Origin: Hemicentrotus pulcherrimus
Lineage: Eukaryota > Echinodermata > Echinoidea > Camarodonta > Strongylocentrotidae
Length of the DNA: 21,338 nucleotides
Reading direction: 5' to 3'
Assembly (NCBI GenBank): GCA_003118195.1
Contig: BEXV01001987.1
Coordinates: 29,153 to 50,490, forward strand
This document shows, in pieces, positions 1-9,494 of this stretch (position 1 is its first letter; every line of letters starts with the position of its first letter). The translations under genes were made by a program, and so were the position numbers. The notes beneath the pieces were generated by a model. It saw only the letters and a list, made by a program, of their open reading frames with translations, ran no database searches and was not told where the DNA came from.

Positions 1-327
1 TCTTCCAAAAACAACATCTGCTGATAGATCTTGATATAAGTTCGTGCCAAAACATTGCCAAAGTAAAAGAAGGGGCCGTTTCGATCGCATCCAGCATGTG
101 AAGTTGCTATTTGAATCCATTTTAATGTATAGATTACAAAAAAAAACTGCTGGGTATATCATCAGTGCGAGATAGCTGCGCGGTCTAAGGCGCTGGCTTT
201 GGCTGCCAATCTACATGTCACATGTTCGCATCCCGCCATCGTCTAAAAATAATTTTTCTTTTTTAAAAGGCCGAAAAAGAGGGGTGCGGTTAATACAAGA
301 GGGCGGTTAATACAACGTTAATTACGG
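1..327 (+). mobile_element. Right part of a short DNA element with a tRNA-Leu-like core (copy 1)
   Basis: This stretch aligns almost end to end with 10112-10435, so it is a second copy of the element described there, cut at the left by the window edge. It holds the same opening sequence, the same A-rich run, the same tRNA-like core at about 164-243, and a T/A-rich stretch. The right subterminal motif is GGTGCGGTTAATACAAGAG, followed by a second, slightly shorter version. The right end reads TACGG followed by TA (328-329), exactly as in the other copy, which supports a TA target site. The tRNA-like part keeps the GCGGTCTAAGGCGCTGG block of a tRNA-Leu-type gene and a damaged B box (TGTTCGCATCC). 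About 270 bases of the left end lie outside the window. It encodes nothing and must be non-autonomous. Confidence 0.8.
164..243 (+). repeat. tRNA-Leu-like segment inside mobile element copy 1
   Basis: The block GCGGTCTAAGGCGCTGG matches the D-arm region of type-II tRNA-Leu genes, and TGTTCGCATCC lies at the expected distance as a decayed B box. The cloverleaf is not intact, the acceptor stem does not pair convincingly, and there is no clean anticodon arm. I read it as a tRNA-derived module and not as a working tRNA gene. It sits at the same place as the core in the 10273-10357 copy. Confidence 0.6.
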
Positions 328-773
328 TAGTCCTCATTTCTCATTTTTTAGCTTTCTAAACCTATCTTGCCCTTTGCTCCCATATCGCATTATTTTCTGG
401 AACATATACATGAAGTTCCCTGCTTGTAAACATATCATTACACTTCAAAGTTGAATGAAACTTGAAAGACGATATGACATTTGTAAGACGTAAATGGAAA
501 TATATACACTGTATGAGGAAAATGAGCAGAGTATACATGTACACTGTACACCTTCACAAACTATAAGAATCATAATGTGAAACAGCCCACCATTAAGCTG
601 CATATCTAGCCGGGTATCATATCACAGTATAATTCATTCAACTGGTAATAATTTTCAAAGAAATTAGGATGAAAACGTTTGTTTTTTCTTGTGTTTTTAT
701 TTCATACATGTATAAGGTATAATCTGGTGAAAGATAGAGTAATGAATGAAACCTCATGAAAAAAAAAAAGCTA
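328..773. other. Unassigned AT-rich spacer
   Basis: Only short open frames are present (up to 80 codons on the minus strand, low complexity). Two TACATGTA-type palindromes occur, near 533 and 706. I see no repeat end, exon or RNA signature. Confidence 0.5.
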
Positions 774-952
774 CAGTGGAACCTCCTTATAAGGAGCTCT
801 GATATAATGAGGAATCCGATACAACAAGGTGATTTTTCTGATCCCAGCTCTTTAAATATGCTTTTGTTTTTTACCCTCATATAACAAGATTCCTAATAAA
901 ACAAGGTAAGTTCAATGGTCTCGAGTACCTTGTTATAAAAGCGGTTGCACTG
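774..952 (+). mobile_element. pogo/Tigger-like miniature inverted-repeat element
   Basis: The left end CAGTGGAACCTCCTTATAAG pairs with the right end, whose reverse complement is CAGTGCAACCGCTTTTATAAC. This is the typical terminal form of pogo/Tigger-type non-autonomous elements (CAGTNNAACCTC...TATAA). A TA dinucleotide precedes the left end (772-773). The expected TA after the right end reads AG, so the duplication has decayed. Inner sequence again shows ATAATGAGG/CCTCATATAAC-type inverted repeats. The 179-bp length leaves no room for a transposase. Inside it, AAG|GTAAGT at about 903-911 is a perfect 5' splice-donor match. Confidence 0.75.
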
Positions 953-1318
953 AGGCTTGCTCCATTTCATAATCATAACGACTATACCGTAATCCTTGCT
1001 GTTCATGGTTGCACATCACATGCTATGATGCTAATCAAAAATTCAGACATGGAAAATGTGCGAGACTTGTTGCAACAACAGCTGCACCCTAATTAATCAT
1101 TTTGAGGCAATTTTGTTTCCAGTGCGAGTGAATGTCTATAATGAAACGCTGTATGAACAGACAACGGTTTGAGCATTAGATTATCACCTATAATATACAT
1201 GCATGAGAATTCCAGAGACTGGATAATGTGAACATTATTTACTATAAATAATACAGGAACATTACGCAACTTTACTAATGCCCACCCCTCGCCCCTAAAA
1301 AAAATATAGTGATGAAAA
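953..1318. other. Unassigned spacer
   Basis: No coding potential, repeat ends or RNA gene can be seen. It is ordinary AT-rich sequence with isolated GCATGC- and ATGCAT-type words. Confidence 0.5.
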
Positions 1319-1349
1319 ATTTAGTGATGAAATATATTCATCACTAAAT
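1319..1349. repeat. Perfect 13-bp inverted repeat (small hairpin)
   Basis: ATTTAGTGATGAA (1319-1331) and TTCATCACTAAAT (1337-1349) are exact reverse complements around a 5-base loop. A further direct copy of TAGTGATGAAAAA precedes it at about 1307. It could be the centre of an eroded foldback element. No terminal repeats are seen around it. Confidence 0.8.
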
Positions 1350-2120
1350 GTACACCATTTGTACAGCCCTTAATTATATCATCATACAATTTCTATAATT
1401 TTTAAAGCTTTTCCTTCTATGAAAAAATGTCTGATGGTTTGGCTAAAACTGGACATTCCAACTTCTAACATCCTGTATCCTACCCCACAATGCACGACAA
1501 TGAATACTGAAAAGTGACCTATATCAAAGAAAGGAAAACCCTAACATACAGTCCACATGTACACTTATCAAAATCAAAGAATACTTGTTGCTATTATTCA
1601 CATGTTCTATCACAAACAATATCCAAACTCTGCAACACAATAATACATGTACATGTAAGTCCTCATTGAAAGTGGTAAATGTATATACTGGTACAGATAT
1701 ATTGCTCACTATAACCTGCTACTCACAATCTGCCAGTTTTCTCAGGACAAAACACTCAAACTACCGGTATCACGGAATACAACTTCCATCAACAACACAG
1801 CACATCACGTTCCAGACAAATATCCAACATTGACTGAAAACCGCCACGTATAGCGATTTCATCATAGTGTGTAAAGTTAGAATCTATCCTAAAATCACCC
1901 ATGACCTACAGTAAGTGGGCACTTCCAGCCACTGCGGTATAAACAAACTTTTTTTCTTTCTAGAAAATCGTCATAACAGTCCAACTTGGCTTTGAGAGGC
2001 TCAAGCGCTTTTGATCACATCCTGTGCAATTCAGCCCTAATTTTAGATGACACGTCAGTCGCTCAAAACATTGATTTATATTAAAGGGGGTCTAATCACA
2101 AACATTAAAAATGTATCATT
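1350..2120. other. Unassigned spacer
   Basis: It contains two overlapping frames of 61 and 82 codons on opposite strands near 1524-1833, with no recognisable motifs and compositions typical of chance frames. TACATGTACATGTAAG occurs near 1645. No element ends were found. Confidence 0.5.
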
Positions 2121-2318
2121 GTAGAGTGAAACCTGCTTAAAGTCTGCTTGAATAGAAAGGCAACTTGTCTATAAAGACCCCATTTTCTGTTTCCCCATGA
2201 ATAGTGTTTGTCATTAAAACATGTATTACAGGAACCTGAACTTAAAGACCACCTCCCTATAATGACATCATTCCTTGTCTCCTCTGAGTGGTCTTTATAC
2301 ATACAATGTAGGGTCGCT
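2121..2318 (+). mobile_element. Decayed pogo/Tigger-like miniature element
   Basis: The left end, TA followed by GAGTGAAACCTGCTTAAAG, and the interior motifs AACTTGTCTATAAAGACCCC, AACCTGAACTTAAAGACCACC and GTGGTCTTTATA are the characteristic repeated words of Tigger-like miniature elements. The right boundary is taken at CATACAATG followed by TA. The two ends match each other only weakly, so boundaries are approximate and a truncated copy is possible. Confidence 0.45.
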
Positions 2319-2475
2319 TTATTAGAAAACATACTGTGAAATCTCTCTCCAAAATGTATGAAACAGGAAAATTGGTTTAGAACTTAGGAAAAAATGGGAA
2401 AAATTACTTTCTTATCAAGGCACATCAATTACACTTACATGTACGGTAAAAACCCAAAGTGTGCATACAAGGCCC

Positions 2476-2928
2476 GTCTTCACTATCTCGAGATTGCCAA
2501 ATATCCAGCTATTTGAACTATCCCGATCGAAAACTATCCAGCTATTTGCGTCTTCATTAGACCGAAGTAGCAAATTAACTGGATAGTTGGTCGGGATAAT
2601 ATCCCAAGATATCTCGGTCTAGTTTGCAAAATATCCCACTATTTCCGAACTAGCGGGATAGTTTGCGACCGTCTTCATTAGACCGAAGTACGGAGTCAAA
2701 TATCCTGATCCCATCATGCACAACGATTTCCGGTTCGCTAGTACAACCACTAACCTCGAGTAAACAAGGAAAACCGCAAACTAGACCAAGATATCTTGGG
2801 ATATTATCCCGACCAACTATCCAGCTAATTTGCTACTTCGGTCTAGTGAAGACGCAAATAGCTGGATAGCTTTCGATCGGGATAGTTCAAAATAGCTAGA
2901 TATTTGGCAATCTCGAGACAGTGCAGAC
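2476..2928. mobile_element. Long palindromic foldback (MITE-like) element
   Basis: Two arms, 2481-2627 and 2776-2923, are nearly identical reverse complements over about 147 bp with only a handful of differences by eye. Outer bases extend the pairing as GTCTTCACTATC versus GTCTGCACTGTC, giving outer limits of 2476 and 2928. The central 148 bp contain a third, shorter copy of the arm motif GTCTTCATTAGACCGAAGTA (about 2671-2690), so arms and core share one repeat unit. No transposase is encoded. I found no clear target duplication. The high identity of the arms implies recent insertion or continuing gene conversion. Superfamily is unassigned. Confidence 0.85.
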
Positions 2929-3375
2929 ACACCTACATGTACAGTGTACATACATAATAAAGGCTGGCTAATCTCACTAGTAATTCTAACCCACCACTCC
3001 ACCAGCATTATTCAGACATATAATATCTATTTACAGAAGAAGTATTTGAAGCTGATGGTTTGAATATAGTAGTCTGAGGAATACATCCCAAATATACATG
3101 TATATACATGTGAGAGCCTTTTGGGGAGACGGAGGAAGGGGGGGGGGGAGGGTGATTGGGCCCCTATAATTTCCTGTATGTTTTCCAAATGTGGCACATT
3201 CTGTCAGTACAACAGGGAGGTCCCAGTGTTAAGCTCCATGGCTTATATTGGCAAGCAGATTCAAAACATCAGCTCCTATTAACTATGTAAATAGATATCA
3301 CATGTTTGAATATGCTGGTGGGTTAGAAATACTTGTGTGAGATTTTTCAATGCTTGCAATGGATGAACTTCCAAT
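2929..3375. other. Spacer with G-rich tract
   Basis: It contains a G run at 3138-3150 within AAGGGGGGGGGGGAGGG and a tandem ATACATGTATATACATGTG near 3095. No coding or element signature can be supported. Confidence 0.45.
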
Positions 3376-3960
3376 TTAATAATAATAATAATTAGATCAA
3401 TTAATATATGGCAGCTAATATATGCTCTACTGTACTGTGATTAAAACAAAACATTACAGTCGTACAGATATACAAACAACCAACATTATTCATAAGCTCC
3501 TGAAAACAAGTGCGACTTCAACAAAAATTGAAGACAGCAACAGATGAGGCTTTAATTATGTCTCGTGGTAGATTATTCCAAAGCTTTGGAGTAGCGCAAC
3601 TGAAACCACATCTCCAAGAATTACTTTTGTTTTTAAGTGAGGTAGCTTTAGAAGCAGCTTGTCCTGTGTACTTTGTAAGTTCAAGTTGTGTGCATATGGA
3701 TGTCATTCAAAAGATAATAATTCAGACTTGGGGTTTGATTATTCAATGCTTTGTAAACAAGCAAAGCTATTTTGAATACAATTCTATTAAAGAGTTAATT
3801 AAAAAGTAAAGTTCCATATATAATAAATGATATGTAATGCAGGGATGCTCTTTTATCTATGAATTGTTTGGGGATGTGTAGTTGAAATGGAATGAGTGAT
3901 TATTCAATCTAGCATGAGTACATCTAGATTTGTCACAATGAGTATATGACAAATTCCAAC
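3376..3960 (-). mobile_element. Non-LTR retrotransposon relic, C-terminal part of the RT ORF plus 3' tail
   Basis: Read on the minus strand, 3788-3738 gives NRIVFKIALLVYKALNN, and after a frame change 3706-3518 contains CATPKLWNNLPRDI. Both are hallmark segments near the C terminus of reverse-transcriptase ORFs of CR1/L2/Jockey-type non-LTR elements (pattern RIxFKxLxLVYKxLN, then APxLWNxLPxxI). The frame changes between them, so the reading frame is broken. Toward lower coordinates the copy ends in an ATT/AAT run at 3380-3394, a usual tail for these families. The upstream boundary near 3960 is a guess. This is a 5'-truncated dead copy, as is typical of target-primed insertion. The clade within CR1/L2-like elements is uncertain. 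Confidence 0.75.
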
Positions 3961-4123
3961 CTCAAAAGGTTGATTCACATAGCCAGGATAAAATATCAAC
4001 AGCCCCCCCCCCTCCCTTTGCATTTAACATCAAGAAATTTACTTTTACTAGAAATTTACAATAAGGGATGAAATACTGGCAGAATAGAGATGTTGCACAT
4101 AATGTTCATTCCTTAATACTCAC

Positions 4124-4190
4124 CTATGCCCGGGGCAACTAAGGCATGACTCTTTGACCGTCCTCTTGGTTTTCCTTCTATCTTGAGCCG
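4124..4190 (-). other. Weak exon candidate, or relic of a non-LTR ORF C terminus
   Basis: On the minus strand a 67-bp segment lies between ATGCAG (ending at 4191) and a textbook donor, G|GTGAGT (4124/4123). It is more GC-rich than its surroundings. One frame reads RLKIEGKPRGRSKSHA, which contains a basic PRGR core like an AT-hook. It also resembles the KIEGKRxRGRxR stretch near the C terminus of some non-LTR retrotransposon ORFs. A second frame is open over a longer span, starting near 4224. The acceptor lacks a good pyrimidine tract. I cannot tell a host exon from a retroelement relic. Confidence 0.2.
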
Positions 4191-4560
4191 CTGCATGCTT
4201 CACAATGCACTTCAGGAACCCAGATGGAGGCTACGTGCATGTACTGCTAACGAGTGCTAATTCCAAATTAATCAAACAGCCTAATAGTGCATGCAGCTTC
4301 AATGTAGTCTGCAAGTTCAGACTCTAGTTACATCAAGCCTCAAACCTCAAGTCTAGCTCTGTCGGTCTCTGTTGAAGTGTCAGGAGCAGCTCCTCTCGTA
4401 GTACAGTGTCTGTTGAGTGCAGTCTTACAGTTCAGACACTTTGTAACACACAGGAATAGATAAGGGTTTGTGAATGCAGACTAGCATCAATGATTCACAT
4501 CACGTCCATCCAATGGTGATATATGTACATGTAAGTCAATGCTCCCTCTCCATTTCAACT

Positions 4561-4630
4561 CATTTGCATTCAAATGATTTGCATTCAAATGATCTGTATT
4601 CAAGTGATCTGCATTCAAATGATCCAAATC
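4561..4630. repeat. 15-bp tandem repeat (about 4.5 copies) carrying octamer motifs
   Basis: The unit is close to ATTTGCATTCAAATG, repeated with a 15-base period through TTTGCATTCAAATGA, TCTGTATTCAAGTGA and TCTGCATTCAAATGA. The first two copies contain a perfect ATTTGCAT (4562-4569 and 4577-4584), the reverse complement of the POU-family octamer ATGCAAAT. Because 15 is a multiple of three, the array creates a short spurious frame with LHSND peptide repeats. A binding role is inference only. Confidence 0.8.
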
Positions 4631-4792
4631 AACTTGTAGTGTTTCAATTTAAAGAAAAAAACATCAATTATTGATAGCAGTCATTGCACTTTTTTTCCAT
4701 TTCTTTATTCAACTCTACAGCCTGCAGGTTTCTCACGACTGATTCAAGACAACAATCTTTGCTCAAAATGCAAGAAGGCAGGGTAGCTACTG

Positions 4793-5012
4793 TAAGTAGA
4801 AGAGAGGCAGTCACGTAACCTGGAAGTCACAGGGTTTGAAACCTGTAAGGTGTTAATCCTCAATTAGGCCTGGGATACCGTCAATGGCATGTCTCTGATT
4901 AGTCCTACCCAGTCCCTTGGATAGGACTTGAAGCTGTAGGGTGACTGCTTGCTCAGCTCTTTCTTAAATTCTTAGCAGTGAGGTAAAATGAACTTGTCAT
5001 CATTATCATTAC
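4793..5012 (+). mobile_element. tRNA-derived SINE
   Basis: A tRNA-like head includes AGAGGCAGTCACGTAACCTGG and a B box GGGTTTGAAACC (4832-4843) close to the RNA polymerase III consensus GGTTCRANNCC. Downstream, CCCTTGGATAGGACTTGAAG (about 4915-4934) resembles the conserved GGATGGGACGTTAAA-type block in the body of several invertebrate SINEs. The copy ends in a TCATCATTATCATTAC-type tail, as in SINEs mobilised by L2/CR1-like machinery. I did not find a convincing target-site duplication, so the ends are approximate. Confidence 0.6.
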
Positions 5013-5333
5013 AATGTATGTCTCACTCAATGAAATGTCAGGGGATCAAAGGAACCAGGAAGATCAACTGTTAAAACAAGTCCATCATCAAGACTTGGTG
5101 ATACTGGATCGCTACATACTGTACAATGATGAAATGAAAAGAAAGCATTCAATTTGAATTAAAAAAAAACATTTCCACAAAGTGTACACATACAATGTAG
5201 GTAACAGACAACTACATGTATTCTTCAAGACTTGGAGACACTGTGTGGTAAAAAGCTTCATCCTCACGCCTGAAAAGCAATAGAAAAGTTCCAAAGAACT
5301 ATGGAGCTACATGGACATCACTAGTCAAGATGT

Positions 5334-5690
5334 AATCCAAAGTCCTTTGGAATCAGAGACGCTGCAGTATAAATGCAATATGTGCTTTAAGTGGATTGGA
5401 TATAAAGTACTGCCATTATTATACACATTATTCTAGGCAACTGGCTGAACAACGCCCAAGGAGTTAAGATGTTAAAAATAAACTTGAAGCAACATCACTT
5501 ATTATAATTGAATCCAAAGTCCTTTAGAAGCGCACTTGTAGAAATGTTATATCCTGTGCTATACATGCTCAAAAATGGAATATTCTGATTGTTAAAATCT
5601 AGACAACTGAGTGAACCTGCACTCTCTAATGCTGCTGGTAACAAGTATACAAGCAAGCCTTGGGATACACTTAGTGATCCTGTAAACATA
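5334..5690. repeat. Degenerate direct repeat, period about 177 bp
   Basis: AATCCAAAGTCCTTTGGAA (5334) recurs as AATCCAAAGTCCTTTAGAA (5511). The following landmarks also recur in order, for instance ATTCTAGGCAACTGGCTGAAC near 5430 and ATCTAGACAACTGAGTGAAC near 5597. The two units have drifted heavily. This may be an old tandem duplication or two copies of an unrecognised short element. Confidence 0.5.
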
Positions 5691-5828
5691 CATCATCCAT
5701 GTATGAAGCTAGCTACTGTGGCTCTGAAGACTATGTAACATTACACCCTTGTTTTTTGACAAAGTACAGTTCCTAGGGAACGGGAATCCGTGTTAGCTGC
5801 GTTCAGACTTCAAAAATTCATTGTTTAG

Positions 5829-5860
<32 letters not shown>

Positions 5861-7009
5861 TTTAACGATACATCATATAAAGAAACGTGTAATACGTTGT
5901 ATAGCAACAAATCATGTTTGAGCATCGTTTCAAACAAAATCTTGATAGAGAATTAGGGTGCTGCTGAAGGCTGAAGGCATATCTGTCTACATACAGTGTA
6001 CCTTTTGCAGCAATAGTTAGGAATGTCTCAAGGCAAATTAGGGATACAGTCTATCTTGTGTACACACATTTTTACATGCAGGTTTTCAGAAAAGGAGTGG
6101 AATCTACAATGAGTAGGGTTCAAAACACTCACTTGAAGACCTAAAATAGGAAATACATGTATCATTCCTCCAAAAAAGGAATGGTTGGCAGCTATATGAA
6201 CGTTGTATTATACGGAAATGATATAAGTGGGCGGGGCTTATCATGACCATGTCCTGATGATTTTCCAGCTGTCCAGTCTATAATTTACCTCTTTCAAATT
6301 TGTTTCTTAGATGTTTCTATAGACAGTTTTTTTCCTTCTAGTCTGTACGCTGCCTTTCGCCATACAAAGATTCTTTATCAAGTTTAGTTGTATACACTTT
6401 CTATAGTCTGAAGAGGCAATGAGCCTTCATGTGCCTCACACCGAGGAAATATGCTGGTTGGAAAATAGATGAAAATTGATATCTAGTTTATTGTACAAGA
6501 ATGGGTGTACATGTATGGCATTACTATGACAACTGGGCCTTGGGGTGAACTTATTTATCTATGATTTAAAAAAGTGGCTGTCTGCATAAATCCTACTCGA
6601 ATTTACACATGTTATCTGACAAATTTATAAATTTCAAGGTTGTTGAGGAAGGAATCTGTCTCTGTGCATTTCATTGAGGGTTTGTGTAAAACCATATGTA
6701 TCATAAGTACGTTAAGGGAGCATGTAAATTATGTTCGTCAGAGAAATGTAATCCTAAAAGTGAATGAACTTTGATTGATTTGCCTGAAGTGAGTGTGAGG
6801 GATGACAAACTGACCTGACAAGATTAAGTTAGCTTAGACACTGGTTATTTTTTACCTTTACCATAACTCAACCTTCTCTTCAATAACTTCCAAGTTTATA
6901 TAAAGCATAAGTGCGGCCACACAGTCCCGAACTACAAGATAACTCTGAAGTATAAAACCAGGACCTCAACTTGACAGACTGTTGTATGAACCTAATAAGT
7001 AATCATATA
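5691..7009. other. Long spacer with a dinucleotide run
   Basis: Apart from the AT run at 5830-5859 I see no coding exon, RNA gene or element end. A GGGCGGGGC word (Sp1-type) occurs near 6231 as an isolated match. TACATGTA palindromes occur near 6155 and 6507. Confidence 0.5.
5830..5859. repeat. (AT)n microsatellite
   Basis: An uninterrupted alternating TA run of about 29 bases, flanked by GTTTAGC and TCTTTAACG. Confidence 0.95.
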
Positions 7010-7404
7010 CCCTTTTCGCACTTGTTTTGCTCAACCCCGTACTTTGCTTAGCCCCGTACTATCCTTAACCCGGACTAACTTTTTTTGGCTTTTCTCACTG
7101 CCCTGTACAAGCTGGATGCGTGAGTATTCATTAATTAGTTCAATTTCGTAGTCCCAGACTATTTTTTGTTTCAGTTCTCATTCATTTGCTTGGCACCGCA
7201 ATTGCAGAGTTAGCATCACAATTGCGGGATTAGCCCCTGCTATTTTGCAGGGCCAGCTAACCCTGTACTATAGGTGGGGCTAGCCCACTTGGGTAAATAT
7301 GTGTCTGAACAGAAAGTGGAATAAGCTTAACCCAGGACTAAGACCCCCCCTTTAACCCCATCTATAGTCCGGGGTTAAGCAAATTTTTGCCAGTGTGAAA
7401 AGAG
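7010..7404. mobile_element. Short inverted-repeat DNA element with CCCTTTTCGCAC/CTCTTTTCACAC ends
   Basis: The left end is CCCTTTTCGCACTTGTTTTG, followed by GCTCAACCCCG. The reverse complement of the right end is CTCTTTTCACACTGGCAAAA, then GCTTAACCCCGG. The two ends match over about 60 bp with gaps and keep the alternating TTAACCCCG/GACTATAG words of subterminal repeats. No coding capacity is present. A further copy of the right subterminal block lies just outside (7401-7495), so the true end may be further right or the block is duplicated. The target duplication is unclear. Confidence 0.65.
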
Positions 7405-7495
7405 AGTGGAATAAACTTAACCCCAGACTATACATGTAGGTTGGGCTAAGACCCCCCCCCCCCCCACCTTTAACCCACCTATAGTACAGGCAGGG
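7311..7495. repeat. 90-bp tandem duplication of the element's subterminal block
   Basis: GAAAGTGGAATAAGCTTAAC (7311) recurs as AGAGAGTGGAATAAACTTAAC (7401). Both are followed by an AAGACCCCCC run and ACCTATAGT-type sequence. The second unit carries a longer C run (7451-7466). Confidence 0.7.
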
Positions 7496-8171
7496 ACTTG
7501 GGAGCACTGTCAAAACAGTAATAGGGATGTTTTTGAAATTCTATAGATCTCATTTCCTGTTCTTTTTTGTGTGGGCAGAATCCCTATTCCATAATTAATA
7601 GACAGGTCAAGCATCTAATCAGGACACAGCATTCTATTCCCAACACTTTTATCTTTCCCATGCACTTAAGCCTGCTAATGGTTATTAATGGATATATGGA
7701 TGCTTTATTTGTTATTCCTCTTAACATAATTTTGAAAAGAGTGCCAAGCTGGGTGACCCTCCATATCAATTAACTGAGATTAAATTGTCATTTAATAGTA
7801 ATATATCAAATCAGTGGGAAAAGTTGGTATGATTGATTTGAAAGTGTACCAATTTCCTAAAAAGTAATTTGTTTTACAGCTAGAATAAATAAAACCAACC
7901 TCGAAAAAGCTTTACCTAGCATTCTAAGGACTGCTGAGAGCTCCTCACTACATGTAACTCCTTTGGAAGGGGTTCCGAACTGAAGATGTTACAGTCTGTA
8001 TGCATGAGCCATATGTTAACATTGCAAATTTGGGGGGTCCTGACTTTAATCTTGGGCGCCAATATGTTCCGGGTGCATGTAAGTGTTTACCATTAGTGTT
8101 AAGGATGTTGAAGACATGATAGACCTCTTGAGCACCCTCTTGATAGATATATTTTGCACATTTCATCTGCA
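7496..8171. other. Unassigned spacer
   Basis: A 68-codon plus frame (7567-7773) and a 61-codon minus frame over the same bases show no recognisable domain. No element ends or RNA signature are seen. Confidence 0.45.
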
Positions 8172-8248
8172 ATATTATCATTATTACTATTATTATTATC
8201 ATTACCATAATTGCTATTATCATTATCATTATTATTATTGTTATTACC
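8172..8248. repeat. ATT/ATC trinucleotide-type microsatellite
   Basis: An imperfect run of ATT, ATC and ATA triplets (TTATCATTATTACTATTATT and onward). It could be the decayed tail of a non-LTR copy, but no upstream 3' end was recognised. Confidence 0.85.
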
Positions 8249-8360
8249 CTGGTGGTACACTGTAATGAATGTTGTGTGTGTAAATGTAGAGGTTTCTAAA
8301 GCTGGTGATGGATCTGCTTTTAATCATTTCCTGATCTACTGATCTCCTATCATACGAGCC

Positions 8361-9056
8361 TTTAAATCACAACCAGCATTAATCTTAAAGAGAAGGTTGA
8401 GTTCTGGGAAGAGGTAAAAAATAATTTGTGAGTGTTATTATTCTTATCATGCGCGGGTGGAAGAGCATCAGATTAAACATGTTCTCTGAAAAGCATGGCT
8501 CTTTAAATGCCTTCATATTCTAAATATGACATGAAACATCATAAAAATCCAGGGTAGGTTTTTTTCGCCATGTGCTCATGTAGTCCCATATACATCATTC
8601 TGTGTACAGTCCTCGTAACTTTGCCAAGATTTTGCCAAATTTCTTATCATTTTGATGATTCCAGAACCTTGCAATACACACGATTACTTATATACTAGAT
8701 GATCAACCTTTTCTGATAGATTTCACACCGTTTCTTACACAATGCAATCACATGACCAGAACTCAGCTTTATCTTTAAATCACAACTATCATTAATTTTA
8801 ACAAGCCTTGATGTGCGTCATCATCTTCAAAGGCATAATATAATTTGCTTATCAATCATTCATAATCTGCGATGGAGAAATGATGTATTACTCTAATAAC
8901 TACATGATGAAGGATAGAAAGGCAGTGACAGAGACAGAATGATTTACTTTCAGCCAAGTCCTTAAATCAAAACTAACATTAACTTCATGTCAGAAACCCT
9001 GGATGTGCGTCATTATCTTCAAGACACAACAAAACTTGCTACTGCTAACGATGCAA
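8361..9056. repeat. Dispersed degenerate repeat, three copies
   Basis: TTTAAATCACAACCAGCATTAAT at 8361 matches TTTAAATCACAACTATCATTAAT at 8774 and CTTAAATCAAAACTAACATTAAC at 8961. The last two share much more, including TTGATGTGCGTCATCATCTTCAA versus CTGGATGTGCGTCATTATCTTCAA. The spacing of 187 bp between the last two suggests an old tandem array. The copy at 8361 shares only the first block, and no intermediate copy is clear. Confidence 0.55.
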
Positions 9057-9135
9057 TATGATGCATTAATATGCTACAAAGTAAGACATGCAGAAATAAA
9101 ATCCATCAGCTAAGAGTAATAGGGTATTAAACATG

Positions 9136-9380
9136 AATTGCCATTTGGTCTAGAACCAGTTCGTCTACTACCCAATTGGTCTATTCCCATGTGGTCTACA
9201 TCCAGGCTGTATACTATCCCCATGGTCTAATAGTGATTGTGTCCACTCATCATTTGGTCTAATGACCATATAGGCTGAAAGCCATTTGGTCTAATTTTCA
9301 TTTGGTCTATTCTCCAATAAGTCTACTGTCTATTGCTTTTTTAGTCCAATTTCCATTTTGTCTAATTTCCATTTTGTCCA
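9136..9380. repeat. Degenerate minisatellite built on CCATTTGGTCTAATTTC
   Basis: GGTCTA or a one-base variant recurs about ten times at irregular 15-34 base spacing (9147, 9175, 9191, 9223, 9255, 9288, 9304, then AGTCTA and TGTCTA forms). Most copies are preceded by CCATTT or CCCAAT. The consensus unit is about 17-18 bases. Units differ in both sequence and length, so it is not a regular satellite. Confidence 0.75.
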
Positions 9381-9494
9381 GAGGGTACCTACATTGTAAA
9401 GAAGTCCTAGTACATTAATAATGTCATGTTGTATCATTAAAAAAAGGAAGATAATTCCATCAATGTATGGCTGAAAAGAATATTACTATGTCAA

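Noticed and set aside
164..243. Functional tRNA-Leu gene
   Set aside because: The acceptor stem and anticodon arm are not intact, the B box is damaged, and the segment lies inside a repeated mobile element.
3510..3809. 99-codon plus-strand open frame as a gene
   Set aside because: It is the antisense shadow of the minus-strand retrotransposon C-terminal region.
6225..6240. GC-box promoter at GGGCGGGGC
   Set aside because: It is a single motif with no CpG-rich context, initiator or downstream gene.
9136..9380. CRISPR-like repeat-spacer array
   Set aside because: Repeat units are short and highly variable, spacing is irregular, and the surroundings are animal nuclear DNA without cas genes.
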